This document shows positions 36,429 through 49,013 of a stretch of 64,000 nucleotides of DNA, in pieces. Numbering within the stretch: the stretch's first letter is position 1; each line of letters opens with the position of its first letter. The translations under genes and the position numbers were made by a program. The notes below the pieces were generated by a model. The model worked only from the letters and a program-made list of their open reading frames with translations, searched no databases and had not been told where the DNA came from. Source of the DNA: Urechis unicinctus. Its lineage: Eukaryota; Annelida; Polychaeta; Xenopneusta; Urechidae. The stretch is from NCBI GenBank assembly GCA_034190875.2, contig CM067358.1, positions 54,265,717-54,329,716 on the forward strand, written 5' to 3'.

Positions 36429-36613
36429 GGCGGTGGAATCGCTTTGTACAAGTCACACAGGGCGAAGACGGCCTTCCAGCTTGGGAGATGGAAGGAAGGG
36501 GAGAATTCCAGGAATCAAGCTCTGTTGATTGGCGTCGTGGCTCTCGTAATCTGAATCTCAATATGGTCAATGTCGATCTGTGTGATATGGGTTCGTTCAA
36601 TCTGGACTGAAGG
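36429..36613 (+). pseudogene. CD225 fragment, copy 3, nonsense codon
   Basis: Begins inside CD225 (GGIALYKSHRAKTAFQLG) directly at the Polinton edge and continues to the usual end of the gene. In membrane segment 2 a GGA glycine codon has become TGA (gtaatctgaatc where the others read gtaatcggaatc), stopping after ALLIGVVALVI. There is no PDZ, linker or first membrane segment. Clearly dead. Confidence 0.9.
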
Positions 36614-38516
36614 TATTTGAGATCCAGCCCTATTGATCATTATGACGCCTCTCATTATGCGCTACACGAATGGTTCAATATCGTTATCTTGGAATATTTT
36701 TTGAGCTTTCTATGTTTCTCTGGCTGTGGAAGTGCGGGCAACCAGCGAGGCATGTTTTCTTCCATACAAGAAAATACCGAGAAACCGAAATGGTTAAATT
36801 CGCATGCTTTTAAACGAGAAATAAATTTCAGATCTTGAGTTAAGGATCCTGGCTGAGCCTCGGTATTGAATAATTTAGTGAATGAGAATGAGGAATCATT
36901 TTTTCTCTGTGATTATAGTAGAGCATGCAGTCATTTAAATAAGACAGCGACCTGAGTAAAGCGACGTGGATGGTGTCATCTCCATTTTAGCTCTCCTCTT
37001 CAGCAGAGCTAATCATATATCTGTACTAGGTGCTTCTGTCTGTCCATCTACCCATCCGTTCATATAAATGTTGATGGCACATTTTACTAAGAAGCAGGCT
37101 TGTACCCTTGAATCAAATGTGCAGTCTTCTTAGGTCATAAGCACATTGAAATCTTATATTCAGCTCTGCCACACATTAAACCCTCGAGTTCATAGTAAAA
37201 CAACTTACACACGAGTGCAAGGTTAACCCTATAAAGATTTGAAACTGCTGTTCCTCAGCAATCATTTGACCTAATGTGAGAATCAGGCAAGAGAAGTTTT
37301 CAGTGATCTTGACCTTATATGTTGAAGGATATAGCCACAAACAAGCGATGGTACAATCGGTTACATTAAAGTTGCACGTTATGTCCATATATCTAATAGA
37401 AATTTACAAATGTGCTTGCAACACCTTTGTGCATGCTACTCATGTAGTTTAATTTCTAGACCAATGTGACAATTAAGGGCTCTATTACCATTAAACTGTA
37501 CTATTGAAAATATATGGAAACTATAAACGTTATGATTTAGTCATGTCATCAACGAGCTACGCCATGAGGGCTCACTCTGACTGGCTATTCAGACGGTGCT
37601 GACTGACCAAAATTCGTTGGAGAAAAGACTATTTACAATTAAAAGAACAAATGTAAGAAAAGAGCGAGCTATTGTTAACTAAAATTTTACGACTGAAATG
37701 CAATGCTTTAAATTTGCTACATTCTTAATGAGAGATGACTACGTTTACATTGGAGCACAAGATTTAAATAATTCCTAAAAGATAATCTTTGAAGCCATGG
37801 ATAGTCGACTGTGTTTAATCAAACAATACTTGTAATTACTAAAATTTTGTACCTGAACCAAACTATAAAGATATCAATTTTTTTCCTGATGGAATAACTA
37901 TTGGTGTAGGGATTAAATATGTCAACTCCGATGACCTTGACCTTAATGTTTGATGAAGGTTGCAACAAAATCATGGCATCTCAACGCGGAAACTGAAACG
38001 TCTTTACAAGTTTGTTCAAAATAGTTCCACTTATACGAAGTTACATTGATGCCGAATTAATTCATGCAAAAATCCTTTTTGTAAAGAGAAATACGTTCAT
38101 TTCATTCGATAATTAGAAACATGGTAGACGCAAGGACTAAAGGTGCTAGTGTAGAGTTTGCAACGTGAGTTATCAGCCAATTTTTAAATACTTTGCTTTG
38201 TCAAAGCGGTTATCCTTTTTGAGTGAATAGCCAAAATCGTGATATACGTATAATATAACACAACAGAGATGCCTTCACCACAGGCTTACTGCACAATATA
38301 GCACAACAAACAGTGAACACATATGTTAATTATCATTATAGCTTAGGGGACTCTAGGAAATAGTATGCATCTACATGTTGATATATACGCTATGTTAAAA
38401 CGAGGTTTGTCATGAGTAAAACATCTCAATGTAAGTCACAAACAAAATAAACAATGAAATGGTATCAAATATTTGGCCCATTCACAAAGCAACACACCTT
38501 TGTTCAATATTAGTAT
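36614..38516. repeat. Cassette spacer, unit 3
   Basis: Colinear with 27,213-29,111 over about 1.9 kb, including the dispersed repeat at about 36,985-37,400 and an AGGTCA-type pair at about 37,932. Nothing coding seen. Confidence 0.85.
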
Positions 38517-39513
38517 TCATTTACGACCAGGGCAGGCACTCGGGTCTTGAACTTCACTAAGGGTTGGCATTAGTGAGCTTCTATCTGAGTCGACTGATTT
38601 CTTACATATGAAAGTCGCCAGTTTGTTACAACCATTATCGTGCCAGTTCCAGTTAGAGGGGTGGTACAGACAGTTACATCGTTGGTCGTTGGTTTCGGGT
38701 TGCCCTGGATGCCAGCTTGTGAAGCCCTGGGAGAAGGGTGTGATTTCCGGATAGGACCACACCCAGCAATTTTTGTGCCCTTCATCAGTTCCATCCATCC
38801 AAATTGAATCACCTATTTTTTGAAAAAATGCGAAAGAACGTATAACTTACTTGGGTGTTGCCAGTAATCTGACAATCCGCAGTAATGCAAATAGACTTTT
38901 ATCATTGATAATTAGGTCCACATTAAATAGACCTGACATAATTTTGTAACACACTGGACAATAGGTATGAGGAATATTCACATACTGCGGTTACTTACTG
39001 TTATGGTATCTTACCGTGAAGCTGTGCTCGTGCATCATTGAGCCAACCACGGACCAGTAACTGCTCAATTCTCGAATGAATTCGCAACAGTTGATAGCCA
39101 CATGAGGCACAGCGCTCCCTGGCCTCTGGCCATGTAACGGCCTCCAGGGATAATACATACAAGTTGTCCAGAATCTCGGCGAACATACCACTAGTGACCA
39201 TACAGCCTACGCAAAACCCAGGTAATTAGTGTATATTACAACGTGCATTTTGTTGGTGCATGGCTAAGTGTGTGTTAAGTATATAAAGCTTTATAAGTGA
39301 CTCACCTCCAGGCACTTCACCTAGGGTCGTATGCCTTGTGATTTCTTGGAGATGTGCGCCCAAGATCTTGACCTCGTTCATGATAGAGTTACGTTGCTCT
39401 GTTGCTTGCCGCTCTGCGCATGACTGGTCGTGTAAAGGACATGTTGATGTAGGCTGAGACGAGGCACAGGTCGCCAATGCAAAGATAAGGCCTACAAGAA
39501 TCCTCTTCTCCAT
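38517..39513 (-). CDS. Secreted C-type lectin, copy 4
   Basis: Complete copy: exon 1 39,513-39,306 (signal peptide MEKRILVGLIFALATCASS, charge change K to R at residue 4 of the leader), exon 2 39,206-39,015, possible 18-nt microexon 38,868-38,851, last exon 38,812-38,517 ending TGA. All intron phases agree with copy 1. The loop reads WHPGQPETNDQRC and the second calcium-site region NWNWHDNGC, so the standard binding residues are closer to copy 1 than to copy 3. The DGTDEGHKNCWVW block has a His-Gln to Lys-Asn change. The gene appears functional from sequence. Expression is unknown. Confidence 0.87.
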
Positions 39514-40650
39514 CTAAAAACATCAATTATTTCACTTCAAAAACGTATGCCGGCAGGTAATGATCACCTTCGTCGTCGACCTCCACCCAATTTGCAGGAT
39601 GGATAAGTCAGCATAGTCACTCACATCTGGCACACGTAACCGTGTTACATTCGTTTTAAGTTTAGCTTAACATAGAACAGGAGATATATATTGTATTTCC
39701 AACATATCCTGTTTGGCCGACGATTTGTGTACCCGATGACGCATAGTGTTGGGATAAACGTCTGTGACGTAAAAAAAAAATCTGTAACAGGAGAGTGAAC
39801 ATGGGCGGCGCATTATCGGATGTCTGTTTGTGCGTGTATTTATGGACCATACGTGCAGTTGTATGCATAGAGGGGTTCGGTACCACCAGAAAATTATAAC
39901 CCATGTCTCAAAATCAGACCCAAATCATCGTCCATTTGTATTGATAAAGTGTGCGAAACGGCCTTAATTCCATTAGTCCAACCGATTTGATTTATTTCCC
40001 CTGACAATCTTCCCACACTCAGTCTGTCCAAATATTGCAACCGACGCAAATGTATGGAATGTATTCTGGCGCATTATGGAGTAAGATATATTTATGGGGT
40101 TAATTCAGTGGGATAACCAGGACGTTGGTAGTTTGTTGGGATACTCGCCTAGTACACCATACAACCTAAATAAGGTATCAAAACCCTTAATTATATTTTA
40201 AAAACATATCACTTTTTACAAGAGAGAAGTAAGTTTGTCACCTCAGAAAATAAGTCCAAAAGATACAACCATTCGTGAATATACGCTTAGTTGTCAATAA
40301 GTACAATAGATCGTACCTTAAATCTACCAAAATTAATCTTGTATATATGTAAAAGCATAGGTTTTGTTTGGATGTCCAATGTCCTCAACGATGGGATACA
40401 TGTCAATGTGTAGGGGACTGGACGCGGAAGTGTTCATTGACGGCCTCGCCAAAATTTACGAAACATACGTTTAAGACAGTGACCAATACAGAACAACTTA
40501 CTTTACGTGCATTGTCCGTTTTTGTTACATAGAACACCCACCACAACAGAGTCAAGCTAATCGTGTGCATAAAACACTAAGATGACATTTACTGTAATGT
40601 TTCACATTTAACTACAGTAGCATGACATAAACCTAAATCTAATGAATACT
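39514..40650. repeat. Cassette flank beyond lectin, unit 3
   Basis: Homologous to 30,117-31,392 with some deletions. It ends gaatact directly before the Polinton terminus at 40,651; unit 2 has nine more bases (acgacgctt) there. Confidence 0.75.
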
Positions 40651-41487
40651 AGTCTGAGTAGTATATATAATAGGGCACCTGACGCAACCGAACAGGTCGC
40701 TCCTCTGTTTGAGCTGGATGTATAACAATTAATAACCTTGCCTTGTCCCAGCTGTCAAGGTTGGTAGAAAGATATTACAGCAGCCCGTTGGCCAACAGGC
40801 TTTCTTATCCCTATCACTTGGTTTGTTCTATCTTAACAGGAACGACTGTTATAGCATAAGTATCAGCGCACTCACCATACATGAATGATCTAACCACACG
40901 TTTCTTTCTCGTGCTCTGTCATCTCTGGTGATGTCCACATTTGTAGTTCCAACTTCTCTGTAGCTTCAGGGCTGTGGGCTCTCTCGGCGACAGGTTTTTT
41001 TCGGGTCCACTCCGTGAACGCCAAAACTTCATTGATGGCATCACCCCGGCACTTATGTCCGGGAAGTTATACAAATGTAACTCTAACAAGCTCGAACTGA
41101 ATAATCACGAGGTTTATGGCCTTTTCTAGCTAAAGTTTCGTAATAGTCAGTGATGGCGCATATAAGGAGCTCTCCTTGAGATCGTTCAATCCAGTCTCTT
41201 CTCACAGCCCCCATCTCTGGGAACTCTGGCAAAATAACCTCCCTTCCCATAGCCCTTCATCCTCCCCTCCAATAGCCCCCTCAACGTCAACTCTTGGGTT
41301 ATCAAATTCTGTATGGCTACATTAAAGATACATTCTTAATAGTTCAACTGTTAAAATGACTAGTATATACTGCCGCAAGCTAAATTATATCGCAGACTAC
41401 ACGAGCCCCTCTGGGTAAAAGGCGTGCGGCAGGCTGTAGTCATTTCTACCCGCGCAATCACTTCATCAAACAGACCCAGCAACTGTT

Positions 41488-42061
41488 GTGATATCAATCT
41501 AGCTCTTTTGACTTTTGAAACGCTCCCCCTCTTTTCCCTTGTCAGCATGACATGTTTCACTAGCCCGGGGATACTTCCACCCTTAAGACGGGGGTGTCAC
41601 CCTATAATAGACCTGGCTGGTACCTTTTCCCATTGGCCAATGACCCTTCGAGCCCACGCCCCATGTGAGCAGTTGGGGTTGACCTTTGTGAAGGGGGACC
41701 GGCTATACCTGGACCAATGGGAGGCCAGCTGTGGGTGTGGTTCCGAGCGTAATCCAATGCCGGAACCCCGATAAAACAGCTGGCCTCGCGGAAGTACAGG
41801 GAGATATACCTAGCGAAGAGACGAAGTATCTGAACAAGATTCTGACCCGAGATTCCAGAGAAAGCTAATAAACCAACTCGAATAAACCAACAACAACTCA
41901 ACTCCTGGACTCGTGTGTTTTCTCTGGCTAGTGTCCCCACTCAAGCAACTACAAGCAGCTACAATAGTCCTACATACGAAGGAGTGCGCAGAAATACAAA
42001 TAACCAAGAAATATAAGTATAACAAGAATATAGCTATATAGGAGGAAACATAGTTATAAGA
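41488..42061. mobile_element. Insertion in Polinton copy 2 (unclassified)
   Basis: 574 bp absent at the matching place of copy 1 (33,617). It is flanked by caactgtt (41,480) and caactttt (42,062), a possible 8-bp target duplication with one mismatch. It has no protein similarity. A solo LTR is possible but no clear TG...CA ends were seen. Confidence 0.45.
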
Positions 42062-42067
42062 CAACTT

Positions 42068-42355
42068 TTGTTTTTTTTCAAGCTGGGTACAGACAACGTG
42101 ATTATTATCAGGACGGCCCGACTAGCCTTTACAATCACGATGACCTCGACCGACGCCAACCGTAGTGTTGTACAGAACCTGGGTAGCGCCGCCGTGGTTC
42201 ATTTAATGACAATTCAGACAGCGATGTCCATTGATGACAGCGATGTGCATCACTGTTACGGTGACCTATGGAAGAATGCACAGGAGAGGGCAAATGCCCT
42301 GTACCAGGCGAAGCAGGCAAGTAGCCATGACCCAAGCGTGGCAATGACTGCATAA
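42068..42355 (+). pseudogene. Capsid-like fragment, Polinton copy 2
   Basis: Near copy of 33,620-33,876: DANRSVVQNLGSAAVV, VHHCYGDLWKNAQERAN, then a stop at 42,353-42,355. Directly after the stop, in another frame, lies a twice-repeated nine-residue unit (EYTDVGGGN). The front part is cut off by the upstream insertion. Confidence 0.5.
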
Positions 42356-43189
42356 GACCTGGCATTGGCGGACGCGTCCCTGGGACAGCTCCTGACCAGC
42401 AGAGGGAACGAATACACAGATGTCGGCGGAGGCAACGAATACACAGATGTCGGCGGAGGCAACGTCGGTGGAGAGGGTGACTAGAGAATCCACACAAAAA
42501 AACCACAGAAAGTTTGCTGCAGGGCAGAAGGGCGCCATAGATTTAACAGCCAAACAGGATAAGCTTTTGAGTGAGCTCCGTGAGACCAAGGTCATGCTTA
42601 CCTCGGCTAGAGACGGGGAAATCGCAGTCACTGAAACAGCATGGGCTGGCATAGTTGTACAGCAAACACAGAGCCACAACTGCCATTCCTGCGCCTGTTG
42701 TTCAACAAAGCCAGGTCGGTAAAGAGCAATTAAATCTTCCGATCCCTTTCAGACTTATGTGTGCCGTCAAATGACCCAAAACGAACGTCAGATGACGTTC
42801 ATTATCCTGGAAATGGCTGATACTGGCCCAGTCGCCTGCGGACTCGTCAAGTAATCCGAAAAGACTGCGTCTCATACCTGTCTTAAGACACTGGTTGAGG
42901 CATAAGCCAGCACGACCTGAGTAGTGAGGTTCGAGCGCTTACTTATTTTTACTCAACAATGGATCGCACAACTCGTCACACAAACAATATACTACAGCCT
43001 ATTGGATGGGCGTTACAGCCATCAAGAACCTTTCAGCAGCCACAAGGTTTCTGAGCAAGTTGGCCAATCCCCAGACTCATTCCTCGGCCACAATTTAATG
43101 TTTCTGAGCCTAATCAGGTTCACCAAGCCGATCTCCTGTTTCTTTCTTATGAGGCTGTACTTACAATTGTGCCCCAACAGTAGTGGACG

Positions 43190-44525
43190 TGGCTACAGTC
43201 CTTGACTACAAAATAGGCTTAAGAATTGAAGATGTACTTGAAAGGATATACAAGCAAAAGCCACTGGTTTGGCCCCAACTGCATCCAGGACGTGAGTTCA
43301 TGGGCGCAGTCAGCCAGCTTCTGGCCAAGCGTTGGTTCTTCGTCAGGAGTCTGTATCCGTGTACAGGAGCTGGAGGTTGTTGCCATATTGTTGTTTCACT
43401 GTGCTGTAATTGAATTCGTAATAAGGGGTTTGGATAGGTCTAGAATCCACATACGAACGTATACTGGCCTGTCTAGGACTAGCCTGCTCTTATGCATGTG
43501 CAGGGCTGCAAGATCATCGTCAATTTATTTTATGTCTTGCATAGGCAGGACTGGCCACAAACCTGCATATTTTGTCCAAAAGCACAAACTTGACATTGAC
43601 CCGCTTTCTGAGGTTCTCCATTGTTTTACCAAATACAGAGTTGTTCATCAACTTGTGCAGGTATTTCTCAAAGTCGCACGTGGCCACCTTTCTGAGATCC
43701 TCGGTGAATCTTTGTAATCCTCGTCCCTATAGAGAGATAGCGCTTTAGTTCCTGTTGTACCTCTCTTAGTTGCAGGTAACTGAGCCCTGTCAATGAAGCA
43801 TAAGTGGTCTTGGGACAATGATACATACTTCTCCATGTTGTTGGGGATGCAGTTGATTTCACCTTCCACCTTGCTGGAGGTGAGAGTCATAGCCCCGTAT
43901 GTTGTGAAATACAACCTGTATGGTTGTTGTTTTGGGGCTCAACTGCAGCTTAGGTTGCATGCATAGTGGGTCGGGCCCCTGTACTTCCCTGTTATGTGAC
44001 AGTGGTCGCGAACTGAGTCACGTCGACCATCTGCACCTATCAGTGGTTTGCTGCATATATGATAATGAGTTCCTGTCCAGTGGGTTAGTCCTTCAAAGTC
44101 ATCCACATAGTAGTAGGCCTGGATAGAACTGCTTTGATCTTGCGCCCTTCATGCCACAGGCCCTGTAGGATTTTCTTGTCTGCGTCAGGTCCTCTATACA
44201 CTACAGGAACGTTTGTATGACCATCACACCTCACCACTACATACCCATAGCCGCGGATCTCATGTTGCTCCGTCTTTTGGGTGCTACTCTTAGTTGGGTC
44301 TAGTGTAGGGCCTGTAATTTTGACTCTGAGTGCCTGAAAGTCGGGGTAGATAATGTAGAGGGCCGGAAGCTGTTTGGGCCAGTTTTGGAAGGAGAGTTTG
44401 TTTTACCCTTCTCTGGCATTTCAACCTGAACTGCTGTTTGACCTTTTCCATTACATTCTGGGTTGTGAGCTTGAAGCAGATCTTTCCTGTAGTATCCATG
44501 TAGACAACGCTTGCATAGCATTTAT
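43190..44525 (-). pseudogene. DNA polymerase B, Polinton copy 2
   Basis: Same order and same broken blocks as copy 1: IIYPDFQALRVK (about 44,310-44,345), the Cys/His insert region (about 43,960-44,030), MEKYVSL and LCFIDRAQL (about 43,785-43,850), and the [12 protein letters not shown] block (about 43,600-43,650). Both copies share DFQ in place of DFE in the exonuclease motif and the break after [12 protein letters not shown], so these defects predate the duplication. The 5' end is interrupted by a MITE at 44,526. Confidence 0.78.
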
Positions 44526-44722
44526 GCCCGGGGGGGGGACACTTAAGTGTATAGAGGTAGTATACATGTGCCGCGCGACGGGGTATGTTTTTTCGGCCTC
44601 TCGACTTGTACGACGGGTTTTATTGGGCCTCATACTTGTACGACGGGGTATGTTTTTCAGCTTCAATCTGTACGACGGTTTTTTGGGGGGCTTCGTTTTG
44701 TACCGTGGGGTATGTTTTCTCT
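44526..44722 (+). mobile_element. GTACGACGGG MITE-like element inside Polinton copy 2
   Basis: Begins gcccgggggggggacactta and continues gtgtatagaggtagtata, cgcgcgacggggtatg, then several ttgtacgacggg words. The right end is unclear; the G-rich terminus seen at 52,218 is missing, so this copy is 3' truncated. Confidence 0.7.
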
Positions 44723-45060
44723 TCCCATGCAGTATGTCGAGATTTTCTCCCGGGATTTCAAACCGATCGTTGACAATACAAATGCAATGAATGGTCCATG
44801 TGTGACAGCCCCGAGAATCACATGCTCAGCCCACAGGGATTTGCATTGGCCGGCTAACCAATATCTTCTGTGTATACAAACCCTTTATGGTTTATGGGTG
44901 ATCCTCTGGGACATCCATCACCCATTCCCAGAGGAAATTTTTAATATTCCTTACCTGGGTGATGTATCAGGTTTTCACTTCCTTGGCGCTGGTACTGTTT
45001 TTTCCTTCCTGGGCGACTCTACCTCAGCGGCCGTAGCCTTTTGGCGACCTGGGCCCTAGT

Positions 45061-47199
45061 CTCAGCTGCCTGAGCGGCGATTCTTTAGTTGGGGAGCCCT
45101 GTAGTGATCCATCTACAGTTAAATAGGTGTCCCCCTCATGTTTGTTCTCTGCATTGCTAGCATTACTCGGGTTGGGTTCATTGAATCTTTTAGGGTACAC
45201 AGATGACATGTTTTGTCAAAAGCAGGGTACTTATATTAGGGCCACACATGTTTGTGTCTGCAATGTTTGTATTCACTAAGCTCTTTTTGGCCACTGGTCT
45301 TCCTTGTGTTACTGCAGCTTCCTAGAAGAGGCTTGCTAGTGTTGCTGTAACTGCTGGAAGGACTGCCCCAGTTCCACTCCTCTCACTCAAAGATCTATAG
45401 GTATGATGCTGCGAATTCTACTCCTCTATAAACGTCACATTACTTAGGCAAAGCAAGTTCTCTGTCTTCAAGCAAACGTTTCCTGACGTCGGGTTCTTGG
45501 ATCCCAAACGTTTCCTGACGTTGGTGTCTTGGATCCCAATGATTATTTTATGAGTGAATTTTGCAGTGTCCTAAAGTTGCACACCACGACTCTTATCCTT
45601 AAGGGTCTTACATATACACTTATCCTTTCTTTAGTTGGCTACATTCTCTTGTGAAAAACGTAAATCTCAAACTTCAAATAAATAAACAGGGACACAAGCT
45701 CAACATGGCCAGCTTCCGTGTCATCAAATCCAAACCAATGTTTCACAAGTCAGCAGTATTATGAGAGCACATCAATTAATAATTAAGTATGAACCCTAAT
45801 CAATGAAATTTTCTCACAGTAACAACTAGTCTGGAAATAGCAGACAGATAAATAGATAACCAAACAGTTTATTGCACACGTTTGCCCCTATGGAACTGAA
45901 ATGACAATGTACAGATGAAAGTGTCCAGAATATATTGATGTAAAAAAAACATATTACACAATATATACACAATATTTAACAGAACTTGGGGATAAATGTT
46001 GTTGGAAACTACTCCTACAACTTCACATGAAATTAAATCAACTTGAGCTAGGATACAATCAGACTTTGGTTAGGTTAGTTAGTTATCAAAGGAAATCAAT
46101 GCATATGAGAGGTTAAATTATATCAAAAACATGATAATCACCAAAACCATTTAAAATTGTAATGCAAATCTAACGACAATGCAAATAACAATACTTAATC
46201 ACTCCCTTCAAACAATACAACATGGATGTAAAAGTTTAATAGAATTTGGCTGATGTCTATGACCAGAATTTGAGGTTAAACTAGAAGAGCTGACATTGAA
46301 TTGGTATATGTTTTCTGATTAGAAAATGTTGTGACTGGTATTGTCTGTTGTCTTCACAATCAGCCATCCTAAGCTAGTAACTTGACAAACATGAAAGTGA
46401 AGGCAGCATCCATTGTATGCCCCCTCCCCCCTATTTTTCCCACAAAAAAGGTCAAAACACAGTGAACCATTAGATGCAATGAAAAGGGATATCATCACAA
46501 GACTAACACTGATTGGATCATCAAAATCTAGTATTGCATAAAACTTGCAATTCACAATGTGTCATAGCAGAGAGCCTACATACACTCACTCAGGCATGCA
46601 CTCACACACCATAAACACACACACTTACATAAATTTTATGAGTATGTCTTCATGTAGCCAGTCAGAAAGAATGATTGTTCAATATACTTGTGGTTTGCAG
46701 ATCATCACTCCTATCCTCCCATATAACAAGTGGATTTCTTTGATATATGCCTCTGGAAATGCATGTAGATTAGATGTTTTTGTTAATTTGGGATTCAGAA
46801 AATTCCTCATTGGCAGAATTGATGAAACCACAGAGGACAACAAAGATAGTAACTATACTCTAAATTAGATAATGCTTATGGATATTGCTTACTTAAATTG
46901 TTCATCATTGGGTCAAACTTGGTCAGTAGTTTCAATAGATTAGTTATGATTACCAGAAAATGCTGATACATCAACACTCAGTTGAGATTCTCACAACAAA
47001 TATGATTTTGTATATCTTGATCGAAACGTATTCGGTTCTTCATCAGATACAAAACATTTCCCCCTTCATATGAATTTTTGACCTCAAATGGGTTATATTT
47101 CCTTTTAAATAAGGTGTTGTCCTTATATTGATATTTGTCCTCCAATGGTTTACAATCACTAATGATTGTCCTCAAATGTTTTCAAGTTCCCACTTCATA
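45061..47199. other. Intergenic / 3' flank of RIC3
   Basis: No gene recognised. A 33-bp tandem duplication lies at about 45,472-45,538 (caaacgtttcctgacgt, cttggatccca). tttatt at 45,868-45,873 could be a minus-strand polyadenylation signal for RIC3, among several candidates. Confidence 0.4.
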
Positions 47200-49013
47200 T
47201 CACTGTTTGTCCTCAGGTTGTTGACACACTCTTTTTCTGAGATCAGGATGAGTTTCCTCAGTTGATTCCTCTCCAATAACTACCTCCTTTCCCTCATCTA
47301 GGTCCTCCTCCTCCAATGAGGCTGCTTCTGCTGAATTAGCAATTTCCTCTGACGATAAATTTGCATGTAGTTCTTCCACACTCTCTGTTGCATCCAGGAG
47401 GTTTATAACAGGTGAGTTTGCATCCTCTTCACCATCAATTATGTCCTCAGGTAACCCACCATCAACAAATTTAACATCCTGGCTGGGCTGACTTGAAACA
47501 TCACAGGATTCACTGTCAGGACTAGAGTCTTCTTCCTATAAAGACAGTCAGTGGACAATTGTATGATGACAATCATCAGCTGGGTTAGTTTTAAACAATT
47601 TGTCATATAAAGGTGCTTGGGATAAAACCAACAGTCAGTGGTTGACATTGAAAGTAAAGATCTTGCCTTTGGAGGTAAATCCTGCCCTGGTTCACCATCT
47701 TCACTGGAAGCCAATGTATCTTCTGCTTGGGTAGAAGCTGTTTCCATGGCAGCCAGCAAACGCGACATCTGCTGCTCAGTTTCCATGAGACGTCTTTTCA
47801 ACTCTTCAACCTCACTCTCATCTGTAAGGATTGTGCCATATTATGCATTATTATGAAGACTTCACCAAGCATAGCCTTATCATTCTCCAATATTGCATTT
47901 GCTGGCTTTGCACATCAAGTGGGAGAGCCGAGGTCAAAGTGCATGTCAAACAAGCATCATGGTGCAGTATGCCCTATACCCTTAGTTAATATAACCAGTT
48001 ACTTTGGGGTGATATTTGTTATACCTGGGGGGAAAACTAAAGCAGGCACTGTGTACTGTCTAAAGACACGATCCCAGTTAAATGACCTGTTCTTTTAGAT
48101 GCTATTTCTCCCCATTTGTCAGGCATTTAAGTCCTCAGCCTTAATGACATCCCCACCAAGCACCACAAATGTTGTTAAGTGATCAAATCAATCAATTATA
48201 TAAGCAGAGGCAAATATCTCCTGTTGTTTATGGAAATTTTCAATCAAAAGTCAATTCAGCACAAAATTATATGAAATGTAATAACAATAGTCTTACAAAT
48301 ATAGACTCACTGATTTTATTGTGGTCAGCTTTCAACAGAAGGCGTTCTAGATCTCTTTGTGACTTCTTGCTTTTCCTGCCAGTGCCATCATCTTGGCCAT
48401 ATTTACTGGATCCAGACCGTTGATGGTCAGCATCATAACGGACATCAGCAAAGTGGGTATTGAGATAATCCTCACCAGCCTTCTTGTCACGTTTGCCAAA
48501 CACCTCAAAACACCAAGATGAACATTCAATGATGAAACAAGAATTATCCTAGAAAATGAGGGGCTCAAGAAGGATGTTTGTGGTCAGTCCCCCCACCCCC
48601 CACCCATTATTTTGAATTCAGTGTAGATGTGTGTGAGCCAATATTCACCTTAGACATGGTGTAGATAAGATAAATAACAATGCCGACTGCATACATAGGG
48701 AGCACCACGCCCATCATGCCCTTCCCACCTCCGCCTCCCTGCGTTGAGGCTGCCTGCTTCTTCATCTCAGCAGCAGCCCGCATACCAGGATGAGGGCCAG
48801 GCTACAGAAAAACAAACGTTACAGATCATAGATTATTAAGATGATGACTTACCTAAGCATTTTTAATCATCTAGTTGCTTCCAGCAACGAGGCTATTACA
48901 ATGTGAGCACAATGAGTTACTTACTCGCATGTGCCTCTGCATATCATCTCCACCAGCCTGGTTAACTGGTTGTCCTTGCCCAGGGCCATGTTTGAAGGGA
49001 GGCATATGATTCT
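47200..49013 (-). CDS. RIC3: RIC-3 acetylcholine receptor chaperone, exons 2-6
   Basis: ER membrane chaperone that helps fold and assemble nicotinic acetylcholine receptors. Exons on the minus strand: 49,013-48,925 (NHMPPFKHGPGQ, proline/glycine-rich lumenal part), 48,801-48,649 (HPGMRAAAEMKKQAA, then KGMMGVVLPMYAVGIVIYLI, the conserved second membrane segment), 48,503-48,311 (VFGKRDKKAGED, basic cytosolic stretch), 47,821-47,667 (SEVEELKRRLMETEQQMSRL, coiled coil), 47,535-47,200 (very acidic tail ending LRKRVCQQPEDKQ and TGA, comparable to the family's LRKR-type end). All phases join. The coiled-coil exon ends at a GC donor (AAAG/GCAAGA). The acceptor of the 48,503 exon could instead be at about 48,548, adding 15 in-frame codons. 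Exon 1 with the first membrane segment was not found upstream. Confidence 0.92.

Larger units (their letters stand above)
40651..45060. mobile_element. Polinton/Maverick remnant, copy 2
   Basis: Starts AGTCTGAGTAG like copy 1 and matches it over 40,651-40,896, about 41,200-41,487, 42,065-42,300 and 42,985-45,035. It lacks the fibre-like frame but holds about 300 bp (40,897-41,200) not found in copy 1. It is interrupted by an insertion (41,488-42,061) and a MITE (44,526-44,722). The right end runs past the point where copy 1 is fused to CD225 (gactctacctcagcgg), into sequence seen only here. A 27-bp tandem repeat lies at 42,410-42,466. Confidence 0.72.

Noticed and set aside
42135..42506. Minus-strand 123-codon frame
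   Set aside because: Antisense shadow of the capsid-like remnant and the 27-bp repeat.
44547..45059. 170-codon plus-strand frame
   Set aside because: Begins inside the MITE and continues into Polinton sequence; not one gene.
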